This document shows positions 55,556 to 64,000 of a stretch of DNA of 64,000 bases, in pieces (position 1 is the first letter of the stretch; every line of letters starts with the position of its first letter). The stretch comes from Candidatus Nanoarchaeia archaeon (GTDB taxonomy: Archaea > Nanobdellota > Nanobdellia > Woesearchaeales > WJIZ01). Under the pieces are notes generated by a model that was given only the letters and a program-made list of their open reading frames with translations, was not told where the DNA came from and did no database searches. Where the stretch lies: assembly GCA_028279765.1 (NCBI GenBank), contig JANQND010000017.1, forward strand, positions 62,001-126,000. The letters are read 5' to 3'. The position numbers were made by a program, and so were the translations under genes.

Positions 55556-57010
55556 CTACTTCAATCTCCTAATTATTCCTTCATGAGCATCAACTTCAAT
55601 ATAGTCTCCATTCTTAAAAACCTTGGTGGCAACATTAGTGCCAACAATACATGGCTTTCCTAATTCACGAGAAACTATAGCTGCATGACAGCAAATACCT
55701 CCCTCATCAGTTATTATAGCACCAGATTTTTTCATTGCTTGAATCAAATGTGGCCTGGTCATCCCGGTAACCAAAATTTCTCCATCTTGCATTTCTTCAA
55801 TAGCTCCTTCTTGGTCATCAGTCAAAGAATTAATAATTTTCACAAAACCTGAGAATCTTCCGGGGTTTGCAATATTGCCCCTTAGTTCATCGATCGAAGA
55901 GTAATCCTTATCTTCGATTTGTTCATTTTGGATTTTTTCAGCTTCGTCACCCCAGAAAACCGATAGTTGCTCTCCTTCCAAAATGAAAGAATAGTTTTTC
56001 CTTTGAATTATTCTATCATTAGGAATAGCATTGTTTTCGATTAACAAGCTCTCTAATTCATTCAAAGTATATTTTTCCAGGTTTTTTGATGCAACTCCTG
56101 TTCTTTTTTCAATTTCTTTAAACAAAGCTTGATTTAAATATCCTGCTTCAACCCATTTCAGCCGTAAATTTAATCTAAGATGTGAAAACTGTTTGATTAT
56201 TTCTAATAGATACTTTGCTTCTTCGGATAGACCTCTCTCATTCAAAATTCTTTCTTGCTTTTTGATTATTTCTTTCTTACTTTTCAATTTAGTCCGAATG
56301 TTAGACTCTATTTGAGAAATAGGCAATTTCATCTCATCTTGAATTTGCTTTCTATAATAAGAGATATCCCATTCTTCTTCTTTTTCTGAAGTTCCTATCC
56401 AACCGTATTTTTTTTGGTGCCTGATCAGCTTTTTCTCGGAGATATCTCCTGATTTTTTGGCTTCAACAGTCAATTTTAGTCGTTCGATCTCCTCGTCGTC
56501 TAAAATAGTGTTTTCTGTATTCGTAGTTAAGATTGAAAAGATGTCTGGAATCTCCTCATCAGGTATTTCAGTCTGACCAAATTCTTTTAGTAGAAATTCT
56601 TCTACGGCTTCAAAATACTCAGGTCTGGAAAGATCATAACTACAGAGCAAGATCTCAATTCTCTCAAACATCACTTTAAATACATCTAACAATTCTTTAT
56701 TGTCTAAGTTTTTAGTAGAATTTATTGTGTTCTTCAATGAGTTAATTAGGCTCATATAGTTATTCTTTGTTTTTTCAACATAATCTTGAATCATTTTTTT
56801 GTTATAAAAGATTTCAAGAGACTTCCCTTTTTTGTCAATCAAATCGTCATTCAAGTAATACATTTGTACCTTATTATTTTCTCCTATACACATTAATTTA
56901 GAATAATTGCTTCCCAGAATAGGTCTTTTTCTATGCCCTTGAAAGAATGCTTCAACTCGATAAAAGGGGTGCCTTGATTCCCATCTCAAAACCCAAGTAT
57001 TTTTCGTCAT
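55556..57010 (-). CDS. PEP-utilizing enzyme mobile (phosphohistidine) domain protein without evident ATP-grasp domain
   Basis: C-term GEILVTGMTRPHLIQAMKKSGAIITDEGGICCHAAIVSRELGKPCIVGTNVAT; N-terminal region of unrecognised family. Confidence 0.8.
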   Translation of the reverse strand: MTKNTWVLRWESRHPFYRVEAFFQGHRKRPILGSNYSKLMCIGENNKVQMYYLNDDLIDKKGKSLEIFYNKKMIQDYVEKTKNNYMSLINSLKNTINSTKNLDNKELLDVFKVMFERIEILLCSYDLSRPEYFEAVEEFLLKEFGQTEIPDEEIPDIFSILTTNTENTILDDEEIERLKLTVEAKKSGDISEKKLIRHQKKYGWIGTSEKEEEWDISYYRKQIQDEMKLPISQIESNIRTKLKSKKEIIKKQERILNERGLSEEAKYLLEIIKQFSHLRLNLRLKWVEAGYLNQALFKEIEKRTGVASKNLEKYTLNELESLLIENNAIPNDRIIQRKNYSFILEGEQLSVFWGDEAEKIQNEQIEDKDYSSIDELRGNIANPGRFSGFVKIINSLTDDQEGAIEEMQDGEILVTGMTRPHLIQAMKKSGAIITDEGGICCHAAIVSRELGKPCIVGTNVATKVFKNGDYIEVDAHEGIIRRLK

Positions 57011-57120
57011 TCTTGGCTTTCCTCTTGCGTTCAGCCAGAAATAATTAACCCTAGAGAGCTTGATAATTGAAAAGAGTCGGAACAAAAAAACGAGACTGCA
57101 TACTGGTTACCGTATTGTCC

Positions 57121-57864
57121 TCAATCATTTTCCACTCTTGGAGCGAGAATGAAGCTGAGCATGAGCTTATCGAGTTCCTTGTATTCGAGTTTAAGCGGAT
57201 AGTCCTTATTAAAATGAAGGTCCACGTTTTCAGTAAGCTTTGATGCGCCGATCATTTTTTTGAGGTACTCGATACTGTACTTGGATTTAATTTTTGAGGA
57301 CCCTTCTACATCAATTTTAGTTGCATCATCTGCGGGAATTTCGATCTTAACCTGGGAGAGGTCTCCTTCAGCTAAAATATTGAATTTTTTCTGCTCTGCC
57401 TCAAAGGAGAGTGATTCTGCAACGATGCCTGCATCTTCAACTGATTCGTTGAGCTGCGAGCAAGGCATGGAAATATTCACCGGAAATTTGAGATCTGGCA
57501 CTTTCTGTTCTTTTTCTTCCAGTTCAATGATTGGAATATTGAAGGTCCTGGTGGTGTTGCTTTTGAGCTGGATTCTAAGCTTGTTTTCTGCAATCTCCAA
57601 TGTTACCATATCGTTTGCTTTTGCCCTTCTGAGAATTTGCTTGAGATTTCCAAGATTGATGGCAATTTCGCTATCTTCTTTTACGTTATACTCGGTAAAA
57701 GCGCTGCTGAGCAGCTTAAATATTACCATAGCAACATTTGCCGGATCCATGGCAATAAGCTCCAGGGCATCCTTTGTGATCTTGAATCGTGCTTCGTTGA
57801 CCAGGTCAGAAATGATGGTTATGCTTTCCTTTAAGTAGGTTGGCTCTGCTAGTGTTAGTTTCAT
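57121..57864 (-). CDS. pcn: DNA polymerase sliding clamp PCNA
   Basis: ITKDALELIAMDPANVAMVIFKLLSSAFTEY...YSIEYLKKMIGASKL...FILAPRVE. Confidence 0.93.
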   Translation of the reverse strand: MKLTLAEPTYLKESITIISDLVNEARFKITKDALELIAMDPANVAMVIFKLLSSAFTEYNVKEDSEIAINLGNLKQILRRAKANDMVTLEIAENKLRIQLKSNTTRTFNIPIIELEEKEQKVPDLKFPVNISMPCSQLNESVEDAGIVAESLSFEAEQKKFNILAEGDLSQVKIEIPADDATKIDVEGSSKIKSKYSIEYLKKMIGASKLTENVDLHFNKDYPLKLEYKELDKLMLSFILAPRVEND

Positions 57865-57963
57865 CTAAATATACCCCCTCGACTGTACTGAAGATAAGTT
57901 GAATCTATATAAATAGTTTATTGTTTTTAAAATGCTTATGGATGTGACTTTACAGGATAATAA

Positions 57964-59292
57964 TCAGAGTTCCAAGGATTCCCCATCTGAGAGAATATGA
58001 ACCGTTTTTCCTTTCTGGTATCCTTTTTGCAGGGCTAATTGCATGAGAGATTCTTTCATCTCCGTATTTCCGTGAGCTGGAATAAGGTGTTTTGGCCTGA
58101 CCATGTTGAGCAAATCTCTGAGATCTTCTTTTGCAGCGTGACCAGAGACATGGATATCACGAAATACCCGCACTCCTTTTTCTTTTAATTCTTTCTCGAG
58201 CCTTTCGCGGTTTTCAATGTTTGTCTCCGTGGGGATGATGGTACAGGAGAAAATCACATGATCTTCTGATTTGAAATCAAACTTGAAGGTTCCATTAACC
58301 ATTTTCGAGAGTGTTGACTGCGGCTCCCCCTGATGGCCTGTCACAACCAGAAGATAGTTTTCAGGCCCTTCTTTTCTGATTTCGTTTAATCGCTTCCCTA
58401 TTTGTTTTCCGAATCGCACCATTTCTACTTCATCAGAAAAGTTTACTACCCCTGCGTTTTCCCCTGCTTCAACATATTTTCCAAGGCTTCTTCCTAAGAG
58501 TACTACTTTTCGTTGTAGTTTTTTTCCGAATTCAATGATAGATTTGATTCTTGCAAGATGGCTAGAGAACGTTGTCACAATGATTGCTTTCCCTTCCGAG
58601 TCTACTCCAAGAAGAACATCTCTTAAGAGCTCTTTTGCTACCATTTCTGAAGGTGTTTTGACCGGATGATCTGCTCTTGTTGAATCGCAGATGAGGCATT
58701 TGAGCCCCTGTTCACCCAGTTCCTTGAGGCGCTCATAGTTTGGCTTTCGCCCAATTAAGGGATGGTTATCGAATTTGAAATCATTGGCATAAAGAATAGT
58801 TCCCTCTTTTGTGTGCAGGGCGACCATAACCGTATGGGGAGTGGAATGAGTGATATTGACAAATTCTACGGTGGTCTGCTCAGAAATTTTGTGTGTTGAG
58901 TTGGGATTAATGACTTTGATGTCGTTTTTGAGATTGATGCGCTCGTCTTTTACGATTGCTTTAATGACTTCTGCGGTGAATGGTGTGCAGATGATCGGTG
59001 CATTATATCGATTGGAGAGATAGACAATTGCTCCTACATGATCCAAATGGGCATGAGAGGGGATTATTGCCTTTACCTTGTCCCTGAGATGGTCGATGAC
59101 GAGATCATTCGGAACTGCACCAATTTTTCTGAGCTCGTCCACTGAAATTTTCTGAATATCCTCATCATTTGTGTATTGGATATAAGGTTCTAAATGAATA
59201 CCCATGTCAAAAATAATGACCTCATTATCAATTTCGGCTGCAGTCATGTTTTTTCCGATTTCTTTGTAGCCGCCTATTGCGTGGATTTTCAT
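57964..59292 (-). CDS. rnj: Ribonuclease J / MBL beta-CASP nuclease
   Basis: IIPSHAHLDHVGAIVYLS, THSTPHTVMVAL, VVTGHQGEPQSTLSKM, HVSGHAAKEDL, HGNTEM. Confidence 0.92.
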   Translation of the reverse strand: MKIHAIGGYKEIGKNMTAAEIDNEVIIFDMGIHLEPYIQYTNDEDIQKISVDELRKIGAVPNDLVIDHLRDKVKAIIPSHAHLDHVGAIVYLSNRYNAPIICTPFTAEVIKAIVKDERINLKNDIKVINPNSTHKISEQTTVEFVNITHSTPHTVMVALHTKEGTILYANDFKFDNHPLIGRKPNYERLKELGEQGLKCLICDSTRADHPVKTPSEMVAKELLRDVLLGVDSEGKAIIVTTFSSHLARIKSIIEFGKKLQRKVVLLGRSLGKYVEAGENAGVVNFSDEVEMVRFGKQIGKRLNEIRKEGPENYLLVVTGHQGEPQSTLSKMVNGTFKFDFKSEDHVIFSCTIIPTETNIENRERLEKELKEKGVRVFRDIHVSGHAAKEDLRDLLNMVRPKHLIPAHGNTEMKESLMQLALQKGYQKGKTVHILSDGESLEL

Positions 59293-59387
59293 TTTATCTC
59301 TTTATTGTGAAGGTATTTAAGAATTTTTTGGAGCGCGTCGAATGTATGCAAAACGCTTAAAAAGTAATTCACCATTCTTTTCTGTAT

Positions 59388-59527
59388 GCGGAGTTGCCGG
59401 AGCGGTCAAACGGGATAGACTCAAGACAGTTGAGTGTTGAGTGCTCAGTTATGAGTGCGATGAAAGAACCATTTGTAAGTCATCTATTGGCTTAGTGCCT
59501 ACGCAGGTTCGAGTCCTGCACTCCGCA
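59388..59527 (+). tRNA. tRNA-Leu(CAA) with about 56-nt intron (59426-59481)
   Basis: Acceptor GCGGAGT/ACTCCGC, T-arm GCAGG TTCGAGT CCTGC, anticodon stem ATAGA CTCAAGA TCTAT restored after intron removal, variable arm TTGGCTTAGTGCC. Confidence 0.88.
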
Positions 59528-59580
59528 CTTATTTCTAGCAACTAAGACAAAAAATACAGTAAAATAAGAAAGAGCAACAA

Positions 59581-60006
59581 TTACTGCAATCCAGACAGCT
59601 TACTCTCAATTTCCTGCAACTGAGACTCAATTCTGTCTAATTCAGTCTTAGGGTGTGCAGGAGGTGGTGCAGGTTTTGGCTCCTCTTTTTTCTGCTCAAC
59701 CGGTTGTTGTATAGGTGCAGGAGCCGGTTTTTCTTCCTCGGCAGGAAGATTGATATGAGGCATGGCCCGTTTTATTTTACCTAATTGCACCTGAATTAAT
59801 CGTACGTTCTTTCGCAGCATTTGTTTTTCTTCAATTTTCTGCTGACGAATTTGTTTCATTTCCTGAAATATCTTCATGGACTGCAAAATTTCTTTTTTGC
59901 TTTCAAGCAAAGAGAGATGAACAGAATTTGCATTGCTTACACCTACATAGAATTCTTCTTTTTTTGCTTTTGTCTGAGGTTTTCTTTTGGTTTTCTTTTT
60001 CGCCAT
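59581..60006 (-). CDS. Coiled-coil protein, Pro/Lys-rich
   Basis: C-terminal LDRIESQLQEIESKLSGLQ; part of three-gene cluster. Confidence 0.65.
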   Translation of the reverse strand: MAKKKTKRKPQTKAKKEEFYVGVSNANSVHLSLLESKKEILQSMKIFQEMKQIRQQKIEEKQMLRKNVRLIQVQLGKIKRAMPHINLPAEEEKPAPAPIQQPVEQKKEEPKPAPPPAHPKTELDRIESQLQEIESKLSGLQ

Positions 60007-60011
60007 GTAGA

Positions 60012-60239
60012 TCAGACTCCTTCAGGGTCAAGTAATGTGTCTTTAATTTGCTGCATCTTCGCATCAACGGATTTGAAACTGTCCTTCCATTGCTTGACTT
60101 TAGCTGATTCTTCTTCTGAGAGAGATTTGATAGTATCCAGACTTTTTCGTGTTTTAGCAATCGCCTGGCGAACCTCTTCAATAACATGCTTTAATGAGGC
60201 AGGTTCTGGCAATTTAACATAAACAGGCATCTTATCCAT
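60012..60239 (-). CDS. Small coiled-coil protein
   Basis: 75-aa helical protein between two coiled-coil genes, 5-11 bp spacing. Confidence 0.6.
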   Translation of the reverse strand: MDKMPVYVKLPEPASLKHVIEEVRQAIAKTRKSLDTIKSLSEEESAKVKQWKDSFKSVDAKMQQIKDTLLDPEGV

Positions 60240-60250
60240 TTGATTTACCC

Positions 60251-60886
60251 CTAACTAAACAAACTGTTCTCAAGATCGCTGAGCTTTTGTTCAATGTCTG
60301 AGAGATGTCCATAAAGCTTTGCAAAAGTTTTCTCCTCATTAGAAATATCTCCTGCAATCTCCTCTACTTCATCATCTGATTGTTTGAGCTCTTTCTTCAC
60401 CTTGTTGAGGTCTCTGAGAATACCTTTGTAAGAGGATACTTCGACAAACACCTGGCCACCGGATGAAATTGGTGCTGCACTTGGTGCTTGTGGCGCAGGA
60501 GTTGACTCTTCTGCTACAGAAGGTTCCAGCATATCATCAAAAGAATCTTGCTTATCTTGAGCTGGTGCATCCAATGGAGGAAGCTCTGGTGCATCTGCTG
60601 CAAGAGGTACTGCTCCCGGTGGTGGCGGAGGCATACCTGCTGCGTCATCCAGAGGAGGAAGCTCCATTCCCGGGGGAGGAGGCACTGCATCAGCACTGCC
60701 GCCACCTATAGGCGGAAAATCTGAAGGAGGGGAGGGGATGTCAGTGCCACCCATAGGAGGAATATCCTGCATTGGTGGCGGAGGCGGCATTTGGTCGGAC
60801 GATCCGGCATCCATTGGTGGGGGCGGGGGTATGTCCAGAGAATCACTAGTTTTCGGATTAGTATCTTTTTTTTTGAAAAATCCCAT
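60251..60886 (-). CDS. Polyproline-rich coiled-coil protein
   Basis: Repeated PPPPPM / PPPPGM stretches, C-terminal coiled coil ILRDLNKVKKELKQSDDEVEEIAGDI...LSDIEQKLSDLENSLF. Confidence 0.75.
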   Translation of the reverse strand: MGFFKKKDTNPKTSDSLDIPPPPPMDAGSSDQMPPPPPMQDIPPMGGTDIPSPPSDFPPIGGGSADAVPPPPGMELPPLDDAAGMPPPPPGAVPLAADAPELPPLDAPAQDKQDSFDDMLEPSVAEESTPAPQAPSAAPISSGGQVFVEVSSYKGILRDLNKVKKELKQSDDEVEEIAGDISNEEKTFAKLYGHLSDIEQKLSDLENSLFS

Positions 60887-60997
60887 TTCGTTAAACCTCT
60901 TTTGTAATAGAGGTACTTTGGAGGTATGGTATTAAAGGTTTTAGGAACACTTTAGAATAGTAAAAACCTTTTTTAAGGTGTATACTTTTTTGCGATT

Positions 60998-62806
60998 ATG
61001 AAGCCTATTTTCTTTATTCTTCTTCTCTTTTCCTTGTGTTTTCCTTTTGGCTATGCCGATATCATGATTACAGAGATCATGGCAAATCCTCTTACCGATG
61101 AGACACTCAATGAGTGGGTCGAAATCTATAACAATGGCTCAACAGAAATTGACATCTATGGATGGGTGTTTGGCGATGAAGAAGGGAATGATAGCCTTGT
61201 TGGGGGCTATTATGAAGGATCCTATACTATCTTACGTCCCCATCAGTTCGGGCTTATTACGAATGAGATGACTCGGGTATACCACAATTTTAATGTAAGT
61301 TCTGATGTTATTCCTCTCTATACTGATGGTTCGCTGGGGTACAGAGGGCTTAAGAATGATGGAGAGACTGTTTTCTTGTTTTCACAGGAAGGGGTGGTGG
61401 ACTCTGTTTATTATAATGAGACGGACGATGAGCTATCCTGGGCCCTTGTTGGCTCTGAATGGAGAGAAAGCGTGCCAAGTCCGGGATATCATAATTCAGG
61501 TGAGATCATTGAAGAAGAGAATGATGTGTCTGCCTGCGATTGGAATATTAGTATTATCCATGATATAGATACCTATTATTCCCTTGGAGACCTGCATCTA
61601 AAAATTGTAGCTGAGAAGCAATATGGTGAGAAAACAAACATCAGCAGTCATCTGATGATTAAGGATATTTTTGGAAACGTGGTGGAGGAGTACTTTCCTT
61701 TTACACAGCATACTGCCACCTCGCGTAAGACATCAAGTACTTATAATCCGGTTCTGGATGAGCAAGGAGCATATGTTATTGAGGCCTCGGTAAGTACTGC
61801 ATGTGAAGATCACGTTCCTGCTAATAATGCTGTGCAGTTGCTACTGCTTCCTGCTCCGCAAGAGCTGCAAAATCATTCTTCAGTTATTATTGAGCGGCTT
61901 TATGATTTAGGGTCAGATAATCTTGCAAAGTATGGACAGAGTATTCGTGCCAAAATAATCATCTATAAAGGAGATACCAGAAAGAAAGCAGTGAAGGTTT
62001 GGGTTGAGAAAGACGGCAGTCGCTTGTCCAAACAAAGCCAGATCAATGTTGAAGAGGAGTTTACAAATCATACGTTTACTATTCCCCTTCAGATTATCCC
62101 GAATTGTAACGAAAAGTACAAGAAAGGCGATGCCTCTGTTGTTGCTGAGGGGCTGGATGCCAGATCTGAGCTTTCTTTTGAGATTGAAGGGATTACTTCC
62201 AGCCTTTGTGAAGAGGTTGAGGTTGATGCAGATAGCAAGCGCGGCAAACTGACGTATTCTATTGCTTCTGCACCGTATACTCTTTCTTTGAATAAGAGTT
62301 TTGATATTGTGCTGAAGGTTGAAAACACTGATGACGATGATACTTCGTTTGAGGTCTGGAGCTATGTGTATAGGGGACCCAAGAAATATTCCGGATCAGA
62401 GAGAGACAATCTAAAGTATGTGAGTATTGACGCTGAGGACTCGATGGAGGTTGTATTGCGCAACACAGTAATTGAAGGAACAGAGGGAGACTATAAGCTC
62501 AAAGTAAAACTGAAGAGAAGAGGGCGGGTAACGAGTGATGATAAGACCAGGGATGTAGTGGTGAAAGTTCCTGCATCAGTGAAAGAGAAAAGGGAGGAAG
62601 TAGTTGTTCTGGGTTCTGCTGAAGTTGATAGAAGAGGAGAAGAGAAAAAAGAGATTGAAGCGGAAAAAACGGAGAGAGTAGTGAGGGTTATTCGTGATAG
62701 TGAGGTAGTATATGAGTCTAGTACATTTTTTATTAAAAAATTAATTCCGTTCTTTTTGATGTTTTTGTTTGTGCTTGCGGTGCTGTTTTCTTTGGTGAGG
62801 AAGTAG
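60998..62806 (+). CDS. Secreted lamin-tail-domain (LTD) protein with C-terminal TM
   Basis: IMITEIMANPLTDETLNEWVEIYNNGSTEIDIYGWVFGD; C-terminal FFLMFLFVLAVLFSLVRK. Confidence 0.85.
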   Translation: MKPIFFILLLFSLCFPFGYADIMITEIMANPLTDETLNEWVEIYNNGSTEIDIYGWVFGDEEGNDSLVGGYYEGSYTILRPHQFGLITNEMTRVYHNFNVSSDVIPLYTDGSLGYRGLKNDGETVFLFSQEGVVDSVYYNETDDELSWALVGSEWRESVPSPGYHNSGEIIEEENDVSACDWNISIIHDIDTYYSLGDLHLKIVAEKQYGEKTNISSHLMIKDIFGNVVEEYFPFTQHTATSRKTSSTYNPVLDEQGAYVIEASVSTACEDHVPANNAVQLLLLPAPQELQNHSSVIIERLYDLGSDNLAKYGQSIRAKIIIYKGDTRKKAVKVWVEKDGSRLSKQSQINVEEEFTNHTFTIPLQIIPNCNEKYKKGDASVVAEGLDARSELSFEIEGITSSLCEEVEVDADSKRGKLTYSIASAPYTLSLNKSFDIVLKVENTDDDDTSFEVWSYVYRGPKKYSGSERDNLKYVSIDAEDSMEVVLRNTVIEGTEGDYKLKVKLKRRGRVTSDDKTRDVVVKVPASVKEKREEVVVLGSAEVDRRGEEKKEIEAEKTERVVRVIRDSEVVYESSTFFIKKLIPFFLMFLFVLAVLFSLVRK

Positions 62807-62870
62807 GACTTTTGAGAGGGATGTGAAAAATAAATCTTCGGCTCGACGTGGGTATTCCTAATATGAAAAG

Positions 62871-62880
62871 GTATAAATAC
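62871..62880 (+). promoter_or_regulatory. TATA box (gtataaatac) for leaderless short ORF at 62903
   Basis: TATA centre about 28 bp upstream of ATG. Confidence 0.55.
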
Positions 62881-62902
62881 AAGTACCTCATTTATATCTG
62901 TT

Positions 62903-62932
62903 ATGACGCGAGTTGATTATCCGTGGCACTGA
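62903..62932 (+). CDS. 9-codon minigene / leader peptide MTRVDYPWH
   Basis: ATG at predicted TSS; ends CCG TGG CAC TGA. Confidence 0.4.
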   Translation: MTRVDYPWH

Positions 62933-63024
62933 CCTTTTCTTAGATTTAGCTATTTTTAAAACTCTAACTGGATACTGGCGCTGGCCATAGTTTCTACTAC
63001 ATTAAACAACAGGAGGTATAAAAA

Positions 63025-63513
63025 ATGAAAATCAAGATAGATGAAACTATAGGCTATGGATCTCTGGCTCTAACTGTAAATGTCCATTATGATCCAACAA
63101 CTTTATTGGGTTTGCAGAAGGAGCAAATAGAGCTGTATGACACGACTCTCTTAGTGGGCAGGAAAAGAGAAAACGATGCAGTGTCATATGTTACCCTTAA
63201 TACTGCACTCTCAGAATGCATTTTGGATCTCAACATCATAACGATAGGGACACTGGAAAAATCGGTTGAACGGCTGCATTCAATGATTCGCCAAAGTCTT
63301 GAGCAAGATGGGCTTGAGATGTCTGAGAAGGACAAGTATCTAGCAAAGTATGTCACTCAGTTGATATGCAGAGAAAAGGGAATTGATGTTGCCCACACTA
63401 AGCTTGAATTGCCATATGACACCGTAAAACATGGAAATAATCTTATTGAACTTGGCTTGGAAACTAAAGGGTTATCTATTGCTAAGTTAAGATATATTGG
63501 AGGTAAAAAATGA
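63025..63513 (+). CDS. Hypothetical protein
   Basis: 162 aa, strong SD ggaggt; no family recognised. Confidence 0.6.
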   Translation: MKIKIDETIGYGSLALTVNVHYDPTTLLGLQKEQIELYDTTLLVGRKRENDAVSYVTLNTALSECILDLNIITIGTLEKSVERLHSMIRQSLEQDGLEMSEKDKYLAKYVTQLICREKGIDVAHTKLELPYDTVKHGNNLIELGLETKGLSIAKLRYIGGKK

Positions 63514-63575
63514 AATCACATATGAAAGAGAGTAGCTCAAAAACAGACTCAGTGTATCAAGGCCCGTGGCACTAA
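63510..63575 (+). CDS. Short ORF MKSHMKESSSKTDSVYQGPWH, overlaps stop of previous gene
   Basis: SD ggaggt 6 nt upstream, ATGA overlap; ends CCG TGG CAC TAA like 62903..62932. Confidence 0.45.
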   Translation: MKSHMKESSSKTDSVYQGPWH

Positions 63576-64000
63576 GATTGGAGTACTAGGGGGAATTGGA
63601 CCAGAGGCAACTGTTTTCTATTTAGATAGGCTATACCAAAGATTACGAAATACTGGTAAAATTTATCGTAATAAAGACTACCCTCAACTGATCGTGAATT
63701 TTGTTAATGCCCCTGAGCTTATTTATCGCAACGAAAGCTCAAGGCTCATTGACTATCGGCGCGGGCTTAAGATGCTGGATTCTCAGTCACCAGATGCCAT
63801 AGTGATGGTCTGTAATACTATACACCTCTACAGAGAGCAATTCCAAAAATACCTGAGATCGCCAATCGTAGACTTGGTTGGAAGAATAGAGCATACACTT
63901 AGAAATAAAAGAGCGCAGAGTGTTGCTGTACTTGGTACCCTCGCAACAGCTAGCCAAGACCTCTATTCCTTTGAGGGAATTGAAAAGATTCAGATTTCAA
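63571..64000 (+). CDS. Aspartate/glutamate racemase family protein, truncated by window edge; no ATG/GTG/TTG in its own frame
   Basis: TKIGVLGGIGPEATVFYLDRLYQRL...DAIVMVCNTIHLY...VAVLGTLATASQDLY; frame is +1 relative to the 63510 ORF, open to the window end. Confidence 0.8.

Noticed and set aside
60463-60711. Plus-strand ORF opposite polyproline gene
   Set aside because: Antisense of CCN-rich repeats; L/E/V-rich artefact.

Overview
Archaeal chromosome window, most like a DPANN/Woesearchaeota-type genome (archaeal S2, PCNA, RadB, Hef, RNase J, MBF1-like, Fap7-like kinase, an intron-containing tRNA-Leu, leaderless TATA promoters). Taxonomy is inferred from gene content only. Main systems seen: (1) a bacterial-style acyl-lipid island at about 2.9-18.4 kb: GpsA, two PlsC-like acyltransferases, FabZ, two SCP-x-type thiolases, FabG, a methyltransferase-FabG fusion, a DUF35-DUF362 fusion, biotin carboxylase, BirA, BCCP, carboxyltransferase and a 4HBT thioesterase. 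A bacterial-type Lgt (39.2 kb) and a lipobox protein (26.1 kb) also occur. No ACP, decarboxylating ketosynthase or enoyl reductase was seen. (2) A surface locus at 40.0-54.3 kb with a 3113-aa LamG/Ig-like giant secreted protein, a small secreted protein homologous to its C-terminus, and membrane-anchored NEW3/DUF916-like proteins, recalling the organisation of WxL loci. (3) A pair of related multi-hairpin elements (25.16-25.25 and 30.12-30.25 kb) with compensatory changes, candidates for an undescribed structured RNA or DNA element. (4) A small peptide/racemase operon at 62.9-64.0 kb with two short ORFs ending ...PWH* and a racemase lacking a start codon in its own frame. (5) Two secreted or membrane genes interrupted at poly-A tracts. 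All calls come from reading the sequence; no searches were run.
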